From: an uncultured Pelagibacteraceae bacterium
GTDB taxonomy: Bacteria > Pseudomonadota > Alphaproteobacteria > Pelagibacterales > Pelagibacteraceae
Direction: 5' to 3'
DNA: 48,611 nucleotides
Assembly (NCBI GenBank): GCA_902629285.1
Contig: CACOQN010000011.1
Span: forward strand, 1-48,611
A model generated the notes under the pieces. The model saw only the letters and a list, made by a program, of their open reading frames with translations. It was not told where the DNA came from and did not search any database. Numbering within the stretch: the first letter of the stretch is position 1; every line of letters begins with the position of its first letter. The translations under genes and the position numbers were made by a program. Shown here piece after piece: positions 29,119-41,424 of the stretch.

Positions 29119-31197
29119 TTATCCTGCAATCTTCTTGGTTACTTCATCTTGAACATTTTGTGGAACTTTTGAATAATGATCAAAAAACATTGAATATTGT
29201 GCTCTACCTTGAGACATTGATCTTAAATTATTTATATAACCAAACATATTGGCCAAAGGAACCATTGCTGTAATTACAGTTGCATTACCTCTCTGCTCTT
29301 GAGTACTTATTTGACCCCTTCTACTATTTAGGTCTCCAATAACATCACCCATATAATCTTCAGGAGTTACTACCTCAACCCTCATTACTGGCTCTAATAA
29401 TTTTAATCCACCTTTCGTACAAGCCTCCTTAAAGCAAGCTCTGCTTGCTAATTCAAAAGCTAATACACTTGAGTCAACATCATGATGTAATCCATCTAAA
29501 ATGGTCACTTTATAGTCAATCATTGGGAAACCAGCTAAAATTCCAGTATCTGAAACTGTTTCAATACCCTTTTCAACACCAGGAATAAATTCTTTTGGAA
29601 TTGCTCCACCTTTAATTTTACTCTCAACATCTCTACCTTTACCTGGCTCTTGAGGCTCTACTAAAAGTTTAACTTTTGCAAATTGTCCAGCACCACCACT
29701 TTGTTTTTTGTGTGTATATTCAACCTCTGAAGCAGCTTCTATAGTTTCTCTATAAGCAACTTGAGGTGCACCAACATTAGCCTCTACTTTAAATTCTCTT
29801 TTCATTCTATCAACAATTATATCCAAGTGTAATTCACCCATTCCTTTAATAATTGTTTGTCCTGACTCTTCGTCTGATGTAACTCTAAAGGATGGGTCTT
29901 CCTTAGCTAACCTACCTAAAGCTTCACCCATCTTTTCTTGGTCTGCTTTTGTTTTTGGTTCTACTGCAATTTCAATTACTGGATCAGGAAATTCCATTGG
30001 TTCAAGAAGAACAGAATTTTCTTTATCACATAATGTGTGTCCAGTAATAGTATTTTTTAATCCTGCCAAAGCTACTATGTCACCTGCATTAGCTTCTTTA
30101 ATATCTTCTCGAGAATTTGCATGCATTAAAAGCATTCTTCCAACTCTTTCCTCTTTCTCTTTAGAAGAATTGAATACTGCTGTTCCAGTTTTGATTGTAC
30201 CAGAATAAATTCTAATAAATGTTAATGAACCAACAAATGGATCGTTAGCAACTTTAAAAGCTAATGCAGAAAATGGAGCACTGTCCTCGAATTTCATTTC
30301 CATTTCTTCTTCACTACCTAATTTAGTTCCTTTGATAGAACCAATATCTACTGGACTTGGTAAATAATTTACAACAGCATCAAGTAAAGGCTGAACACCT
30401 TTATTTTTAAATGCAGAACCCGTTAAAACTGGTACAAAGCTAAAATTTAGAGTTCCTTTTCTTATACATTTAACTAAATCTTCCTCATTTATTTCATCAC
30501 CATTAAGATAAGCTTCCATTAACTTTTCATCTTGTTCAACTGCTGTTTCTACTAATTCTGTTCTATATTTTTCTGAAATTTCTTTTAAGTCTTCAGGAAT
30601 TTCTTTGAACTCCCATTCAGCTCCTAGTGCTTCATTTTTCCAAACTTGGGCTTTCATCTTAACAAGATCAACTACTCCAGATAAAGAAGCTTCAGCACCA
30701 ATAGGGACTTGCACAACTAATGGTTTGGCACCCAATCTATCTCTAATCATATCTACACATCTAAAAAAATCAGCACCTGTTCTATCTAATTTGTTAACAA
30801 AACAAATTCTTGGTACTTTATATTTATCTGCTTGTCTCCATACTGTTTCAGATTGAGGTTCTACACCTGCAACACCATCAAAAACAGCTACTGCTCCATC
30901 TAAAACTTTTAAAGATCTTTCTACTTCGATTGTAAAATCAACATGACCAGGGGTGTCTATGATATTAATTCTGTGATCATTCCAAAAACAAGTGGTAGCA
31001 GCAGATGTAATAGTAATACCTCTTTCTTGTTCTTGTTCCATCCAATCCATTGTTGCAGCACCATCGTGTACTTCACCAATTTTATGACTCTTGCCCGTGT
31101 AATAAAGAACTCTTTCGGTAGTAGTTGTCTTTCCAGCATCTATGTGGGCCATGATCCCGATATTTCTATATTTATCTAATGTATGACTTCTAGACAT
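29119..31197 (-). CDS. fusA: Elongation factor G
   Basis: 692 residues, five domains. It drives translocation and, with RRF, ribosome recycling. The G-domain motifs are [12 protein letters not shown] (P-loop), DTPGHVDF and NKLD. The domain IV tip and [18 protein letters not shown] region are present (here [16 protein letters not shown]). Six bases after rpsG and two before rpsJ, so the str and S10 clusters are fused into one transcript. Confidence 0.99.
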   Translation of the reverse strand: MSRSHTLDKYRNIGIMAHIDAGKTTTTERVLYYTGKSHKIGEVHDGAATMDWMEQEQERGITITSAATTCFWNDHRINIIDTPGHVDFTIEVERSLKVLDGAVAVFDGVAGVEPQSETVWRQADKYKVPRICFVNKLDRTGADFFRCVDMIRDRLGAKPLVVQVPIGAEASLSGVVDLVKMKAQVWKNEALGAEWEFKEIPEDLKEISEKYRTELVETAVEQDEKLMEAYLNGDEINEEDLVKCIRKGTLNFSFVPVLTGSAFKNKGVQPLLDAVVNYLPSPVDIGSIKGTKLGSEEEMEMKFEDSAPFSALAFKVANDPFVGSLTFIRIYSGTIKTGTAVFNSSKEKEERVGRMLLMHANSREDIKEANAGDIVALAGLKNTITGHTLCDKENSVLLEPMEFPDPVIEIAVEPKTKADQEKMGEALGRLAKEDPSFRVTSDEESGQTIIKGMGELHLDIIVDRMKREFKVEANVGAPQVAYRETIEAASEVEYTHKKQSGGAGQFAKVKLLVEPQEPGKGRDVESKIKGGAIPKEFIPGVEKGIETVSDTGILAGFPMIDYKVTILDGLHHDVDSSVLAFELASRACFKEACTKGGLKLLEPVMRVEVVTPEDYMGDVIGDLNSRRGQISTQEQRGNATVITAMVPLANMFGYINNLRSMSQGRAQYSMFFDHYSKVPQNVQDEVTKKIAG

Positions 31198-31203
31198 AAT
31201 TTA

Positions 31204-31674
31204 TTACCACCTAAAGTGTGCAAATGCTTTATTTGACTCAGCCATTTTATGCACATCCTCTCTTTTTTTAACTGCAGCTCCTTTTTTTTCATAAGCATCG
31301 TAAAGCTCATTAAATATTTTATCTGACATATGTTTATCTTTTCTTTTTCTTGCTGACTCAACTAGCCATCTTATAGCTAATGCTTGGGCTCTTTTGCTTT
31401 TTACTTCAACAGGAACTTGATAGGTTGCACCTCCAACTCTTCTAGATCTTACTTCAACAGTTGGTTTGATGTTATTAATTGCTTCATTAAAAATATTTAT
31501 TGGTTCATCTTTGGTTTTTGTTTTTATTTTATCAATTGCTTCATAAACTATTTTTGCAGCCAAACCTCTTTTGCCATCATACATTATATTATTTATTAAT
31601 TTAGGAATTATAGTAGATTTAAATTTTGGATCCGGAACTACATTTTTTTTTGGCTGTGTTTTTTTTCTAGACAT
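31204..31674 (-). CDS. rpsG: 30S ribosomal protein S7
   Basis: 156 residues. S7 initiates assembly of the 30S head. The central VEVRSRRVGGATYQVPVEV beta-hairpin and the RWLVESARKR helix are diagnostic; the end AESNKAFAHFRW is typical. One-base overlap with rpsL. Confidence 0.98.
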   Translation of the reverse strand: MSRKKTQPKKNVVPDPKFKSTIIPKLINNIMYDGKRGLAAKIVYEAIDKIKTKTKDEPINIFNEAINNIKPTVEVRSRRVGGATYQVPVEVKSKRAQALAIRWLVESARKRKDKHMSDKIFNELYDAYEKKGAAVKKREDVHKMAESNKAFAHFRW

Positions 31675-32045
31675 TATTTACCTTTTTTTGTTCCGTATAA
31701 AGATCTTCTTTGCTTTCTATTCGCAACACCTTGGGTATCTAGATTACCTCTTAGAATATGGTAACGAACACCTGGTAAATCTTTTACCCTTCCACCTCTA
31801 ATCAATACAACTGAATGTTCTTGAAGATTATGACCTTCACCAGGAATATAAGCTGTTACTTCAAAACCATTTGATAATCTTACTCTTGCTACTTTTCTTA
31901 GTGCAGAGTTTGGTTTTTTAGGAGTTGTTGTATAAACTTTTACGCAAACTCCTCTCTTTAAAGGTTGTTTTTGCAAAGCAGGAACTTTATTCCTTGATGC
32001 TGGTTTAATTCTCTTTTTTCTTAACAACTGGTTAATTGTCGGCAT
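31674..32045 (-). CDS. rpsL: 30S ribosomal protein S12
   Basis: 123 residues. S12 monitors decoding in the A site. The segment [20 protein letters not shown] contains the lysine changed in streptomycin-resistant mutants and is of sensitive type, as is [10 protein letters not shown]. First gene of the str-S10-spc transcript, preceded by a promoter and a leader of about 105 bases with two hairpins. Confidence 0.99.
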   Translation of the reverse strand: MPTINQLLRKKRIKPASRNKVPALQKQPLKRGVCVKVYTTTPKKPNSALRKVARVRLSNGFEVTAYIPGEGHNLQEHSVVLIRGGRVKDLPGVRYHILRGNLDTQGVANRKQRRSLYGTKKGK

Positions 32046-32081
32046 AAATTTTATTTAAGTTTATTAATTTATTTTTAGATG

Positions 32082-32134
32082 AAAATAACTGACAGGTTAT
32101 TTTGTGGCAGCGTTTAGTACCGTTAGAAGTACTA
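32082..32134 (-). ncRNA. Structured 5' leader of rpsL, candidate cis-regulatory RNA
   Basis: Two inverted repeats lie between the predicted start (~32150) and the rpsL ATG. In transcript order, stem 32134-32129 pairs with 32120-32115 (6 bp, TAGTAC/GTACTA, 8-base loop). Then stem 32103-32096 pairs with 32089-32082 (8 bp perfect, AAAATAAC/GTTATTTT, 6-base CTGTCA loop). About 36 AT-rich bases separate the second hairpin from the ATG. Elsewhere this block has spacers of 0-10 bp, so a leader of this size is notable. Ribosomal protein leaders often mediate autoregulation; that S12 or S7 binds here is inference. Confidence 0.5.
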
Positions 32135-32156
32135 CATTCCAACCAAAAACACCGCC

Positions 32157-32184
32157 AAATTACTTATTAATAAGCTATTGTCAA
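32157..32184 (-). promoter_or_regulatory. Sigma70 promoter for rpsL-rpsG-fusA-S10-spc
   Basis: On the minus strand, a consensus TTGACA (32184-32179), 16-base spacer and TAATTT (32162-32157). The transcription start would be near 32150. It lies in the 168-bp gap after rpoC, the largest gap within the expression block. Confidence 0.65.
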
Positions 32185-32185
32185 A

Positions 32186-32204
32186 CTAAAACTGCAATTT
32201 TTAG
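32186..32204 (-). terminator. Hairpin after rpoC, possible weak terminator
   Basis: Ten bases past the rpoC stop, CTAAAA (32204-32199) pairs with TTTTAG (32191-32186) around a 7-base loop, followed by TTTG. It sits immediately upstream of the rpsL -35 box. AT-rich 6-bp stem, so termination may be partial. Confidence 0.4.
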
Positions 32205-32213
32205 GCGATTTTT

Positions 32214-35200
32214 TTATTGATTTACTTGTGTTTCTTCAGGTTCTGAAGCTTCTATTTTATCCTGCTCAGCTAAGAAATTATTATCATCGTCTAGAGCTTT
32301 ATTGTTCCATCTATTTTTAATATTACCAGTGCCTGCAGGAACTAATCTTCCTACAATTACATTCTCCTTTAAGCCATTTAATGGATCAACTTTTCCTTTA
32401 ATTGCAGCATCTGTCAATACTCTTGTTGTCTCTTGGAAAGAAGCTGCTGAAATAAATGACTCAGTTTGAAGAGAAGCTTTAGTAATACCCATTAGAACTC
32501 TTTCACCAGTTGCTGGATTTTTACCCTCTGCAACTAATTTTTCGTTCGTGTTTTCAAATTTAATTCTATCAATAACTTCACCAGGTAAATAATTAGAGTC
32601 TCCTGAAACTTTAACTTCAACTTTTTTAAGCATCTGTCTTAAAATAGTTTCGATATGCTTGTCGTTTATAATTACACCTTGTAATCTATAAACTTCTTGA
32701 ACCTGGTTAACAAAGTATTCTGTTAATTCTTTAATTCCTAAAATTCTTAAAATATCATGTGGTAATGGTTGACCATCTAAAAGATATTCACCTTTTTGAA
32801 TTTTTTCACCTGGATTAAAATTAATATGTTTACCTTTAGGAATTAAATAATTAGAAGGTTCAGAACCATCTTCGGGAACAATAGACACTCTTTGTTTTCC
32901 CCTTACTTCTTTTCCGAAAACAACATTACCATCATTTTCCGCAATGATTGCACTATCTTTAGCCTTTCTTGCTTCAAATAATTCAGCAACTCTAGGTAAA
33001 CCACCAGTAATATCTTTTGTTTTTGTTGTTTCTTTAGGCAATCTTGCAATTACATCACCAGCATAAACTTTTTGACCATCTTTAATTGATAAAATTGAGT
33101 CAGGAACTAAATAATATCTAGCTTCATTGTCATCTGCTTTTTTGATTACATTTCCCTTTTCATCTCTTAAAGTAATTCTTGGTTTTAAGTCAGTACTTTT
33201 TGATTGGCCTCTCCAATCAATTACTGACTTTGAAGAAATACCTGTAGCATCGTCAGTAGTTTCTTGAATTGATACACCATCAATTAAATCTACATAGCTA
33301 GCGGTACCACTTTTCTCAGCAATAACTGGGGTTGTGTATGGATCCCATTCACATATTTTGGTATTAGCTTTTACTTTGTCCCCGTTATTGAAAAATAATC
33401 TTGATCCGTAAGCAACTTTATAAACTGCAATTTGAACTCCCTTTTCATCCTCTATAGAAAGCTGAGTATTTCTCCCCATAACTATTAAATTTTTTTTAGA
33501 GTCCTCTAAAATATTTGAGTTTATTATTTTTAAAGTTCCCTCACTTTTAGTAACTATTTGAGAATCTTGCTTAACAGAGGCAGTTCCTCCTACATGGAAA
33601 GTTCTCATTGTTAATTGTGTACCTGGTTCTCCAATAGATTGAGCTGATATCATTCCGATAGCCTCTCCAACATGAACCATTTTACCTCTAGATAAATCTC
33701 TTCCATAACATGTTGCACAAACACCTTCTTTTGAACTGCAAGTCATTACAGAATAAACTTTTATTGATTTTACACCAGCAGCATCAATTTTATCACAACC
33801 TGCCTCATCAATCATTTCAGATTTCTTTATAATTACTTCTCCTGAAAGAGGGTTTTTGACTTCAGCGGCTGTAACTCTTCCTAATGCTCTTTCAGATAAG
33901 CTAACAACAACATTACCACCTTCTAAAATTTCAGAAAGTTCAATAAATCCTGGGTCATCACATTTATTTGTAGTTATTGTCAAATCTTGCGCTACATCAC
34001 ATAATCTTCTTGTTAAATACCCAGAACTAGCTGTTTTAAGTGCTGTATCTGCTAGTCCTTTTCTTGCTCCGTGTGTTGAATTAAAATACTCTAGAGCTGT
34101 CAATCCTTCCTTAAAGTTTGAAATAATCGGACTTTCAATAATTTCTCCTGATGGCTTAGCAATCAATCCTCTCATACCAGCTAATTGTTTCATTTGTGCT
34201 GCTGATCCTCTTGCACCACTATCTGCCATCATAAATACTGAGTTTATTTTTAATCCTTCGTCAGTTTTTTCTGTAGCAGAAATACCTTTCATCATTTCAC
34301 CTGCAACTTTATCCGTGCACTTAGACCAAGCATCAACAACTTTATTATATTTTTCTCCTCTTGTTATCAAACCTTCAGAGTATTGAGTTTCGTAATCTGC
34401 AATTAATTTTTTAGTATCATCAATTAGTTGAGTTTTATTTGCGGGTATAATAAGGTCATCTTTTCCAAATGATATACCTGCTTTAAACGCATGCTTAAAT
34501 CCTAAATCCTTTAATTTATCACAGAAAATTACAGTTCTTTTTTGACCACAAAATCTAAAAACAACATCAATTATTTCTGAAACTACTTTTTTAGGCAATA
34601 ATCTATCAACTAAAGAAAATTTAATATTATTATTCTTAGGTAATAAATTTGCTAATAAAAATCTTCCAGCTGTTGAAGTATATTTTTCAGTTTTTTTGTT
34701 ACCTTTTTCATCTACAGTTTCGTATCTTGAAATAATTGTACTATGAACATTAATTTGACCAGAAGATAAAGCAAATTCTATTTGATCTGAATTTGTAAAG
34801 TATCCTGCTGGTTTATCAGATATAGGATCTTGAGATAAATAATAAATTCCTAAAATCATATCCTGACTTGGTACGATAATTGGCTTACCATTTGATGGTG
34901 ATAAAATATTATTTGTAGACAACATTAAAATTCTAGCCTCTAGTTGTGCTTCTAGACTTAATGGAACGTGTACTGCCATTTGGTCTCCATCAAAGTCAGC
35001 ATTAAATGCTGCACAAGTCAAAGGATGCAACTCAATAGCGTCACCCTCAATTAATTTCGGCTCGAACGCCTGAACACCAAGTCTATGAAGAGTCGGTGCT
35101 CTATTTAAAAGCACTGGATGCTCTCTAACAATTAATTCTAAAGCATCCCAAACAGCGTTGGTTTCTTTTTCAACTAATTTTTTAGCTTGTTTAATAGTTG

Positions 35201-36386
35201 AAGCTAAGCCTAATTTATTTAATCTTGCATACAAAAAAGGCTTAAATAATTCTAAAGCCATTTTTTTAGGCAAACCACACTCATGTAATTTCAAATCTGG
35301 ACCAACAACAATTACAGATCTTCCTGAATAATCTACTCTTTTCCCTAATAAATTTTGTCTAAATCTTCCTTGTTTGCCTTTAAGCATTTCTGCTAGTGAT
35401 TTTAATGGTCTCTTGCCTGTTCCTGTAATTACTCTGCCTCTTCTCCCATTATCAAATAAAGCGTCTACTGATTCTTGAAGCATTCTTTTTTCATTTCTTA
35501 CAATGATATCAGGAGCTTTAAGATCCATTAATCTTTTCAATCTATTATTTCTATTAATTACTCTTCTATATAGATCATTAAGATCCGAGGTAGCAAATCT
35601 TCCACCATCAAGAGGAACTAAAGGCCGCAATTCAGGTGGTATAACAGGAACAACAGTCATAATCATCCATTCAGGTTTTTGTCCAGTTTCGATAAAAGAC
35701 TCAATTAATTTTAATCTTTTAATTGCTCTCTCCTCATTAACTTTTGATTTGGTCTCTTTAATAAAACTTACAAGATTTTTTCTTTCTAATTCTAAATCTA
35801 AATTTTTTAACATCTCAAGAACAGCTTCTGCCCCAATTCCTGCGTTAAAGCTCTCTTCACCAAATTCGTCTTGATATTTTGCTAATTCTTCCTCATTTAA
35901 AAGTTGGTTTTTTTGTAAACCAGTTAAACCTGGTTCAATTACTATAAAGTTTTCAAAATAAAGAACTCGTTCAATTTCTTTTAGCTTCATATCTACAGCT
36001 AAAGCAATTCTGCTTGGTAGAGACTTTAAGAACCAAATATGTGCTACTGGAGTAGCAAGATTAATATGGCCCATTCTTTCTCTTCTTACATTTGATTTTG
36101 TAACTTCAACACCACACTTCTCACATATAATACCTCTAAATTTCATTCGTTTATACTTTCCACATAAACACTCGTAATCTTTTATCGGTCCAAAAATTCT
36201 TGCACAGAACAATCCATCTTTTTCAGGTCTAAATGTTCTATAATTTATTGTTTCTGGCTTTTTAATTTCACCAAATGTCCAAGATTTAATTTTCTCTGGG
36301 CTCGCAAGTGAAATTTTTATACTATTAAAATTTTGAGCTTCTGAAATTTCGCTACCCTTAAATAGATCTGTTAATTCTTTTTTCAT
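32214..36386 (-). CDS. rpoC: RNA polymerase beta' subunit
   Basis: 1390 residues, full length. The N-terminal zinc finger ([20 protein letters not shown]) is at about 70-90. The catalytic loop [12 protein letters not shown] holds the Mg2+-binding aspartates. The trigger-loop/bridge-helix region and second zinc site ([16 protein letters not shown]) follow. The C-terminal tail is acidic. It shares one base with the rpoB stop. No insertion or frameshift seen. Confidence 0.99.
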   Translation of the reverse strand: MKKELTDLFKGSEISEAQNFNSIKISLASPEKIKSWTFGEIKKPETINYRTFRPEKDGLFCARIFGPIKDYECLCGKYKRMKFRGIICEKCGVEVTKSNVRRERMGHINLATPVAHIWFLKSLPSRIALAVDMKLKEIERVLYFENFIVIEPGLTGLQKNQLLNEEELAKYQDEFGEESFNAGIGAEAVLEMLKNLDLELERKNLVSFIKETKSKVNEERAIKRLKLIESFIETGQKPEWMIMTVVPVIPPELRPLVPLDGGRFATSDLNDLYRRVINRNNRLKRLMDLKAPDIIVRNEKRMLQESVDALFDNGRRGRVITGTGKRPLKSLAEMLKGKQGRFRQNLLGKRVDYSGRSVIVVGPDLKLHECGLPKKMALELFKPFLYARLNKLGLASTIKQAKKLVEKETNAVWDALELIVREHPVLLNRAPTLHRLGVQAFEPKLIEGDAIELHPLTCAAFNADFDGDQMAVHVPLSLEAQLEARILMLSTNNILSPSNGKPIIVPSQDMILGIYYLSQDPISDKPAGYFTNSDQIEFALSSGQINVHSTIISRYETVDEKGNKKTEKYTSTAGRFLLANLLPKNNNIKFSLVDRLLPKKVVSEIIDVVFRFCGQKRTVIFCDKLKDLGFKHAFKAGISFGKDDLIIPANKTQLIDDTKKLIADYETQYSEGLITRGEKYNKVVDAWSKCTDKVAGEMMKGISATEKTDEGLKINSVFMMADSGARGSAAQMKQLAGMRGLIAKPSGEIIESPIISNFKEGLTALEYFNSTHGARKGLADTALKTASSGYLTRRLCDVAQDLTITTNKCDDPGFIELSEILEGGNVVVSLSERALGRVTAAEVKNPLSGEVIIKKSEMIDEAGCDKIDAAGVKSIKVYSVMTCSSKEGVCATCYGRDLSRGKMVHVGEAIGMISAQSIGEPGTQLTMRTFHVGGTASVKQDSQIVTKSEGTLKIINSNILEDSKKNLIVMGRNTQLSIEDEKGVQIAVYKVAYGSRLFFNNGDKVKANTKICEWDPYTTPVIAEKSGTASYVDLIDGVSIQETTDDATGISSKSVIDWRGQSKSTDLKPRITLRDEKGNVIKKADDNEARYYLVPDSILSIKDGQKVYAGDVIARLPKETTKTKDITGGLPRVAELFEARKAKDSAIIAENDGNVVFGKEVRGKQRVSIVPEDGSEPSNYLIPKGKHINFNPGEKIQKGEYLLDGQPLPHDILRILGIKELTEYFVNQVQEVYRLQGVIINDKHIETILRQMLKKVEVKVSGDSNYLPGEVIDRIKFENTNEKLVAEGKNPATGERVLMGITKASLQTESFISAASFQETTRVLTDAAIKGKVDPLNGLKENVIVGRLVPAGTGNIKNRWNNKALDDDNNFLAEQDKIEASEPEETQVNQ

Positions 36387-39300
36387 TAATTAAGCTCCAC
36401 ATTCAATGCTAATGATTTAATCTCTTTAACTAAAACGTTAAATGATTCTGGTATTCCTGACTCGAAGTTTTCTTCACCTTTTACTATTGTTTCGTAAACT
36501 TTAACTCTTCCTGCAACGTCATCGGATTTAACAGTTAAAATTTCCTGTAATGTATACGATGCACCATAAGCCTCAAGTGCCCAAACTTCCATTTCTCCAA
36601 ATCTTTGACCACCTAATTGTGCCTTACCTCCTAGTGGCTGTTGAGTAACTAAACTGTAAGGCCCAGTAGATCTAGCATGAATTTTATCTTCTACTAAGTG
36701 ATGAAGTTTTAACATGTAGATAATTCCCACTGTAACTGGTCTATCAAATTTTTCTCCTGTTCTTCCATCCCATAAATAAGTTTGCCCTGATCCTGGTAAA
36801 TTCGCTAATTCAAGCATTTCTGTAACATTTTTTTCTTTAGCTCCATCAAAAACAGGTGTTGAAATTGCAATACCATTTTGTAAATTTTCACAAAGATCTT
36901 TAAATTCATTTTTGCTTAATTTATCTAATTTTTCATTAAATATTTCCTCTCCATAAACAGATCTTAAGAATTTTTCGATTTTTTCTGTTTTCTCAATTTT
37001 TTTGTTATTTTCGTTTACTAAATTTTTAACTTGTTCTCCAAATTCTTTACACGCCCAACCCAAATGAGTCTCTAGTATTTGTCCAACGTTCATTCTACTT
37101 GGTACACCAAGCGGATTTAATACGATATCAACAGGTCTGCCATCCTCTCTATATGGCATGTCTTCAACAGGTACAATTTTACTTACAACACCTTTGTTTC
37201 CATGCCTTCCAGACATTTTATCACCTGGTCTTAATCTTCTTTTTATAGCAACAAATACTTTTACCATTTTCATTACGCTTGGTAATAAATCGTCACCACT
37301 TCTAATTTTTAAAACTTTATCTTCAAATCTCTCGGTTATATCTTGTTTAGCTTTATTATATTGGTCTTTTAATTGAGCTAAAGTAGTCTCGTTATTTGCA
37401 TTGTCTGTTGTAATTTTAAATACATCATTAATTGATAATTTATTAATTGTATCAAAATCTAGCTTAGTACCTTCAGATAAATCTTTAACTTTTTTTGTCA
37501 AAGATGATCCTGATAGAAATTGTGAAGCTCTTTGCTTAATACTTCTTTCCAAGATTTCTTCCTCAACTATTTTATCCTGTTGAACCTGCTCAATTTCAGC
37601 TCTTTCAATAGTTATTGATCTTTCATCTTTTTCAATTCCATGTCTATTAAATACTCTTACATCAACAACTGTTCCGCTTGATCCTCTAGACATTCTTAAA
37701 GATGTATCAGTTACATCAATGGCTTTTTCTCCAAAGATTGATCTCAATAATTTTTCTTCAGGACCAGATGCTGAATCACCTTTTGGAGTAACTTTTCCAA
37801 CTAAAATATCTCCCGCATTTACCTCGGCACCAATATAAACTATTCCAGACTCGTCGAGGTTTTTTAAAGCTTCTTCATTTACATTTGGTATATCTCTTGT
37901 AATTTCTTCCTCACCAAGTTTTGTATCTCTTGCCATAATTTCATATTCTACTATGTGAACAGATGTAAATACATCATCAGTAACACATCTTTCTGAAATT
38001 AAAATTGAATCTTCAAAATTGTAACCTTGCCATGGCATGAATGCTACAGTAACATTCTTACCTAAAGCTAGTTCACCTAACTTTGTTGAAGGTCCATCAG
38101 CAATAATATCTCCAGATTTAACTTTATCTCCAACTCTAACTAATGGTCTTTGATTTATACAAGTATTTTGATTTGATCTTTTAAACTTTTGAAGATTATA
38201 AATATCGACACCAGACTTACTAAAGTCTGTTTCCTCAGTTACTTTAATAACAATTCTTTTACCATCTATTTTATCAACAACACCATCACGCTTAGCTACT
38301 ATAGTTACACCAGAATCTAACGCAACATCACTTTCAATTCCTGTACCAACAAGCGGCGACTCAGGTTTCAATAATGGAACTGCTTGTCTCATCATATTAG
38401 ATCCCATCAAGGCTCTGTTTGCATCATCATTTTCTAAGAAAGGAATTAATGATGCTGCAACTGAAACTAGTTGTTTTGGTGATACGTCAATGTAATCAAT
38501 TGAGTCAGGTTTAGCTAAGAGAAAGTTAAGATTTTGTCTACATGAAACTAATTCTTCTATAATTTTTCCATTTTTATCAAGTTTTGTATTTGCTTGAGCA
38601 ATAGTAAATTTTGTTTCTTCCATTGCTGACAAGTATTCAACTTTGTCTTGAACAACACCATCCTTAACTTTTTTATAAGGGCTTTCAATAAAACCATATT
38701 TATTAATTTTAGCATATGTTGATAAACTATTAATCAAACCAATATTGGGACCCTCAGGTGTTTCGATTGGACAAATTCTTCCATAATGAGTTGGATGAAC
38801 ATCTCTGACTTCAAAACCTGCTCTTTCTCTAGTTAAACCACCTGGCCCTAAAGCTGAAACTCTTCTTTTATGAGTAATCTCAGATAATGGATTTGTTTGA
38901 TCCATAAACTGAGAAAGTTGTGAACTTGCAAAAAAATCTTTCAATGAAACTGTTAATGGTTTTGCATTGATTAGATCTTGTGGCATCGCTGACTCAACAT
39001 CTAGAGTTGTCATTTTTTCTTTAATAGCTCTCTCCATTCTATAAACACCAATTCTAGCTTGATTCTCTACTAATTCTCCAACGGAACGTACTCTTCTATT
39101 TCCTAAATGATCAATATCATCAACATCATCTTTACCATCACGTAAATCTAACATTTTGTGAATTATTGCTATTATATCGTCGTTTCTTAATATTGTAATT
39201 TTATCAGAGCACTCTTGGTTTAATCTTGAGTTCATTTTAACTCTTCCAACATCTGATAAATCATATCTGTCTGAACTAAAGAAAAGGTTATTAAATATTT

Positions 39301-40474
39301 GAGTTGCTATCTCTATAGTTGGTGGCTCACCAGGTCTTAACATTTTATAGATTTCTGTGATTGCTTCTTCCTTAGTATTATTTTTATCTGCTAAAATAGT
39401 AGTAAGTAAATATGGACCTTTATTAATAGAATTTGTTACTGATATTTGAAGAGTATGAATATTTGCATCTAAAATCTGTTGAATAATTGTGTCATTTAAT
39501 TCAGTACCAATTTTGAAGACTCCTTCATCTTCATCATTTACTTTAATATCTCTATGTAAAAATTTACCAAATAAAGATTCTCTTGAAACTAGTATATCTT
39601 TTAAACCGTCATTAGCTAATTTTTTTGCACTTAAAAAATTTATTTTATCACCTAATTTAATTACCACATTACCAGTTTTAGCATCAATTACTTCCTCTGA
39701 AAAATTTTTAGCTTTGTAATTTTCTGGATTAAATTTAGTTTTCCACTTTTCTGACTTATGATCGAAAGTATACTGTTCACTTTCATAGAATTCATCTATT
39801 ATTTCTGCCTTCGTATAACCTAAAGCTAAGAGTAAAGTTGATGAAAAAATTTTCTTTTTTCTGTCAATTTTAAAATATAAAAAATCTTTAACGTCATATT
39901 CAAAATCTAACCAAGAACCTCTATTTGGTATTACCCTGCAATTAAATAAAAGTTTTCCACTCGCATGAGTTTTTCCTTTATCATGATCAAAAAATACACC
40001 TGGACTTCTATGCATTTGGTTTACAACAACTCTTTGAACACCATTGGTAATGAAGGTTCCACTATTAGTCATCATAGGAACTTCACCCATATAAACTTCT
40101 TGTTCTTTTGCGGATAATATATCTTTAGTATTATTCTCCTGATCTATTTCATAAACTACTAATCTTAATGTGCACTTTAATGCTGATGAATATGTTAAAC
40201 CTCTTGCTATACATTCTTCAACGTCAAATTTTGGTTTTTCTAATCTATAAGATACATACTCTAATGTTGCTTTATCGTTTAAATCTTCAATTGGAAAGAT
40301 ACTTTTAAAAACCCTATCAAAACCTTTAGTCAGCTCAGCTGCATCTGCATTAAATTCTGTTAATTCATTATAAGAGTTTTTTTGTACTTCGATTAAGTTT
40401 GGAATAGATAAACTCTCTTTAAGCTTTCCAAAGCTTTTTCTAATATTTTTCTTTTCAGTAAAAGATAATTGCAT
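36386..40474 (-). CDS. rpoB: RNA polymerase beta subunit
   Basis: 1362 residues. The rifampicin pocket reads [20 protein letters not shown] then [18 protein letters not shown], matching the sensitive type. [13 protein letters not shown] and the C-terminal [13 protein letters not shown] and [20 protein letters not shown] are intact. It follows rplL by 57 bp holding a hairpin, and runs into rpoC by TAATG. Confidence 0.99.
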   Translation of the reverse strand: MQLSFTEKKNIRKSFGKLKESLSIPNLIEVQKNSYNELTEFNADAAELTKGFDRVFKSIFPIEDLNDKATLEYVSYRLEKPKFDVEECIARGLTYSSALKCTLRLVVYEIDQENNTKDILSAKEQEVYMGEVPMMTNSGTFITNGVQRVVVNQMHRSPGVFFDHDKGKTHASGKLLFNCRVIPNRGSWLDFEYDVKDFLYFKIDRKKKIFSSTLLLALGYTKAEIIDEFYESEQYTFDHKSEKWKTKFNPENYKAKNFSEEVIDAKTGNVVIKLGDKINFLSAKKLANDGLKDILVSRESLFGKFLHRDIKVNDEDEGVFKIGTELNDTIIQQILDANIHTLQISVTNSINKGPYLLTTILADKNNTKEEAITEIYKMLRPGEPPTIEIATQIFNNLFFSSDRYDLSDVGRVKMNSRLNQECSDKITILRNDDIIAIIHKMLDLRDGKDDVDDIDHLGNRRVRSVGELVENQARIGVYRMERAIKEKMTTLDVESAMPQDLINAKPLTVSLKDFFASSQLSQFMDQTNPLSEITHKRRVSALGPGGLTRERAGFEVRDVHPTHYGRICPIETPEGPNIGLINSLSTYAKINKYGFIESPYKKVKDGVVQDKVEYLSAMEETKFTIAQANTKLDKNGKIIEELVSCRQNLNFLLAKPDSIDYIDVSPKQLVSVAASLIPFLENDDANRALMGSNMMRQAVPLLKPESPLVGTGIESDVALDSGVTIVAKRDGVVDKIDGKRIVIKVTEETDFSKSGVDIYNLQKFKRSNQNTCINQRPLVRVGDKVKSGDIIADGPSTKLGELALGKNVTVAFMPWQGYNFEDSILISERCVTDDVFTSVHIVEYEIMARDTKLGEEEITRDIPNVNEEALKNLDESGIVYIGAEVNAGDILVGKVTPKGDSASGPEEKLLRSIFGEKAIDVTDTSLRMSRGSSGTVVDVRVFNRHGIEKDERSITIERAEIEQVQQDKIVEEEILERSIKQRASQFLSGSSLTKKVKDLSEGTKLDFDTINKLSINDVFKITTDNANNETTLAQLKDQYNKAKQDITERFEDKVLKIRSGDDLLPSVMKMVKVFVAIKRRLRPGDKMSGRHGNKGVVSKIVPVEDMPYREDGRPVDIVLNPLGVPSRMNVGQILETHLGWACKEFGEQVKNLVNENNKKIEKTEKIEKFLRSVYGEEIFNEKLDKLSKNEFKDLCENLQNGIAISTPVFDGAKEKNVTEMLELANLPGSGQTYLWDGRTGEKFDRPVTVGIIYMLKLHHLVEDKIHARSTGPYSLVTQQPLGGKAQLGGQRFGEMEVWALEAYGASYTLQEILTVKSDDVAGRVKVYETIVKGEENFESGIPESFNVLVKEIKSLALNVELN

Positions 40475-40488
40475 CTATGTTTATTAAC

Positions 40489-40509
40489 ACTGATTAAAAA
40501 ATAATCAGT
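40489..40509 (-). other. Hairpin in the rplL-rpoB gap
   Basis: A perfect 8-bp inverted repeat (ACTGATTA at 40489-40496, TAATCAGT at 40502-40509) with a 5-base loop that is all U in the transcript. It lies 15 bases before the rpoB ATG. No U-tract follows, so it is more likely an attenuation or RNase processing site than a full terminator, as in the E. coli rplL-rpoB spacer. Confidence 0.5.
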
Positions 40510-40531
40510 ATTCGAATTCTTTCTATCTAAT

Positions 40532-40897
40532 TTATTTAAGTTCTACTTTAGCGCCAGCAGCTTCTAACTTAGCTTTGATCTCTTCAGCTTCTTTTTTGTT
40601 TACACCAGATTTAACTTCTTTTGGTGCTCCTTCTACAAGATCTTTAGCTTCTTTTAAACCTAATGAAGTAGCTGCTCTTACTTCTTTGATGACATTAATT
40701 TTTTTATCACCTGCAGAAACTAGCATGATTGTAAAATCATCTTTATCTTCTGCTGGAGCTGCACCACCTGCTACTGCTGGAGCTGCTGCTGCCATTGGAG
40801 TTACTCCCCATTTTTCTTCTAATTGTTTTGATAGCTCTGCTGCCTCTGCAACAGTTAAACTTGATAAATCTTCAATAATTTTGTTTAGGTCAGGCAT
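40532..40897 (-). CDS. rplL: 50S ribosomal protein L7/L12
   Basis: 121 residues. N-terminal dimerisation helices (1-~35), an Ala/Gly/Pro-rich hinge ([15 protein letters not shown]) and the C-terminal factor-binding domain with [20 protein letters not shown]. It forms the ribosomal stalk with L10 and recruits EF-Tu and EF-G. Three bases after rplJ. Confidence 0.99.
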   Translation of the reverse strand: MPDLNKIIEDLSSLTVAEAAELSKQLEEKWGVTPMAAAAPAVAGGAAPAEDKDDFTIMLVSAGDKKINVIKEVRAATSLGLKEAKDLVEGAPKEVKSGVNKKEAEEIKAKLEAAGAKVELK

Positions 40898-40900
40898 ATA

Positions 40901-41422
40901 TTACTCTTTGGGTTGTGTTTCAGAATTTTCTGCGGACAAACTACTCATTTTTTCTGAATGTGCAAGTAAAATACTGATTAATTTAGATGCAGAAGCATTC
41001 AAAATACCCACAATATTGGCTCTTGCTTCATCCAATGTAGGCAAACTAGCTACATTTTGGACACCGGCCTGATCTAAGACCTCATTATCCATAATTCCAC
41101 CAATTAATTTCAAGTTTTCGTTATCTTTTGCAAATTTTGAAAGAATCCTTGCAGACATTATAGCATCCTCTCCGAATGCAACGGCAGTAGGACCAGTAAA
41201 TAAATTAGACAAATCTTTACACTTTGTTTTTTCTAAAGCTAATTTTGTAATTCTGTTTTTTGTTATTTTGAAAATAATACCATGATCTCTCATCTTGGCT
41301 CTCAATTCATCTAATTGAGTCATAGTTAAACCTTGGTAATGAGTAACCATAACAGATTTACTATTTTCAAACTTGCTTGTCATTTCTTCAATATAATTTT
41401 TCTTTTGTTCCTTATTCATCAT
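40901..41422 (-). CDS. rplJ: 50S ribosomal protein L10
   Basis: 173 residues. The N-terminal RNA-binding domain contains KSVMVTHYQGLTMTQLDELR and TGPTAVAF; the C-terminal helix anchors L12 dimers. In E. coli L10 with L12 represses this operon through an rplJ leader; here only 2 bp separate rplA and rplJ, so no such leader exists. Two adjacent ATG codons make the start ambiguous by one residue. Confidence 0.97.
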   Translation of the reverse strand: MMNKEQKKNYIEEMTSKFENSKSVMVTHYQGLTMTQLDELRAKMRDHGIIFKITKNRITKLALEKTKCKDLSNLFTGPTAVAFGEDAIMSARILSKFAKDNENLKLIGGIMDNEVLDQAGVQNVASLPTLDEARANIVGILNASASKLISILLAHSEKMSSLSAENSETQPKE

Positions 41423-41424
41423 AA

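Noticed and set aside
33856..34386. 176-codon open frame on the plus strand inside rpoC
   Set aside because: Antisense to a fully conserved rpoC region; its frame is a by-product of rpoC codons and shows no domain.
40575..41072. 165-codon plus-strand open frame across rplL and rplJ
   Set aside because: Spans the antisense of two certain genes; Ala/Ser-rich only because of the reverse reading of the L7/L12 hinge.
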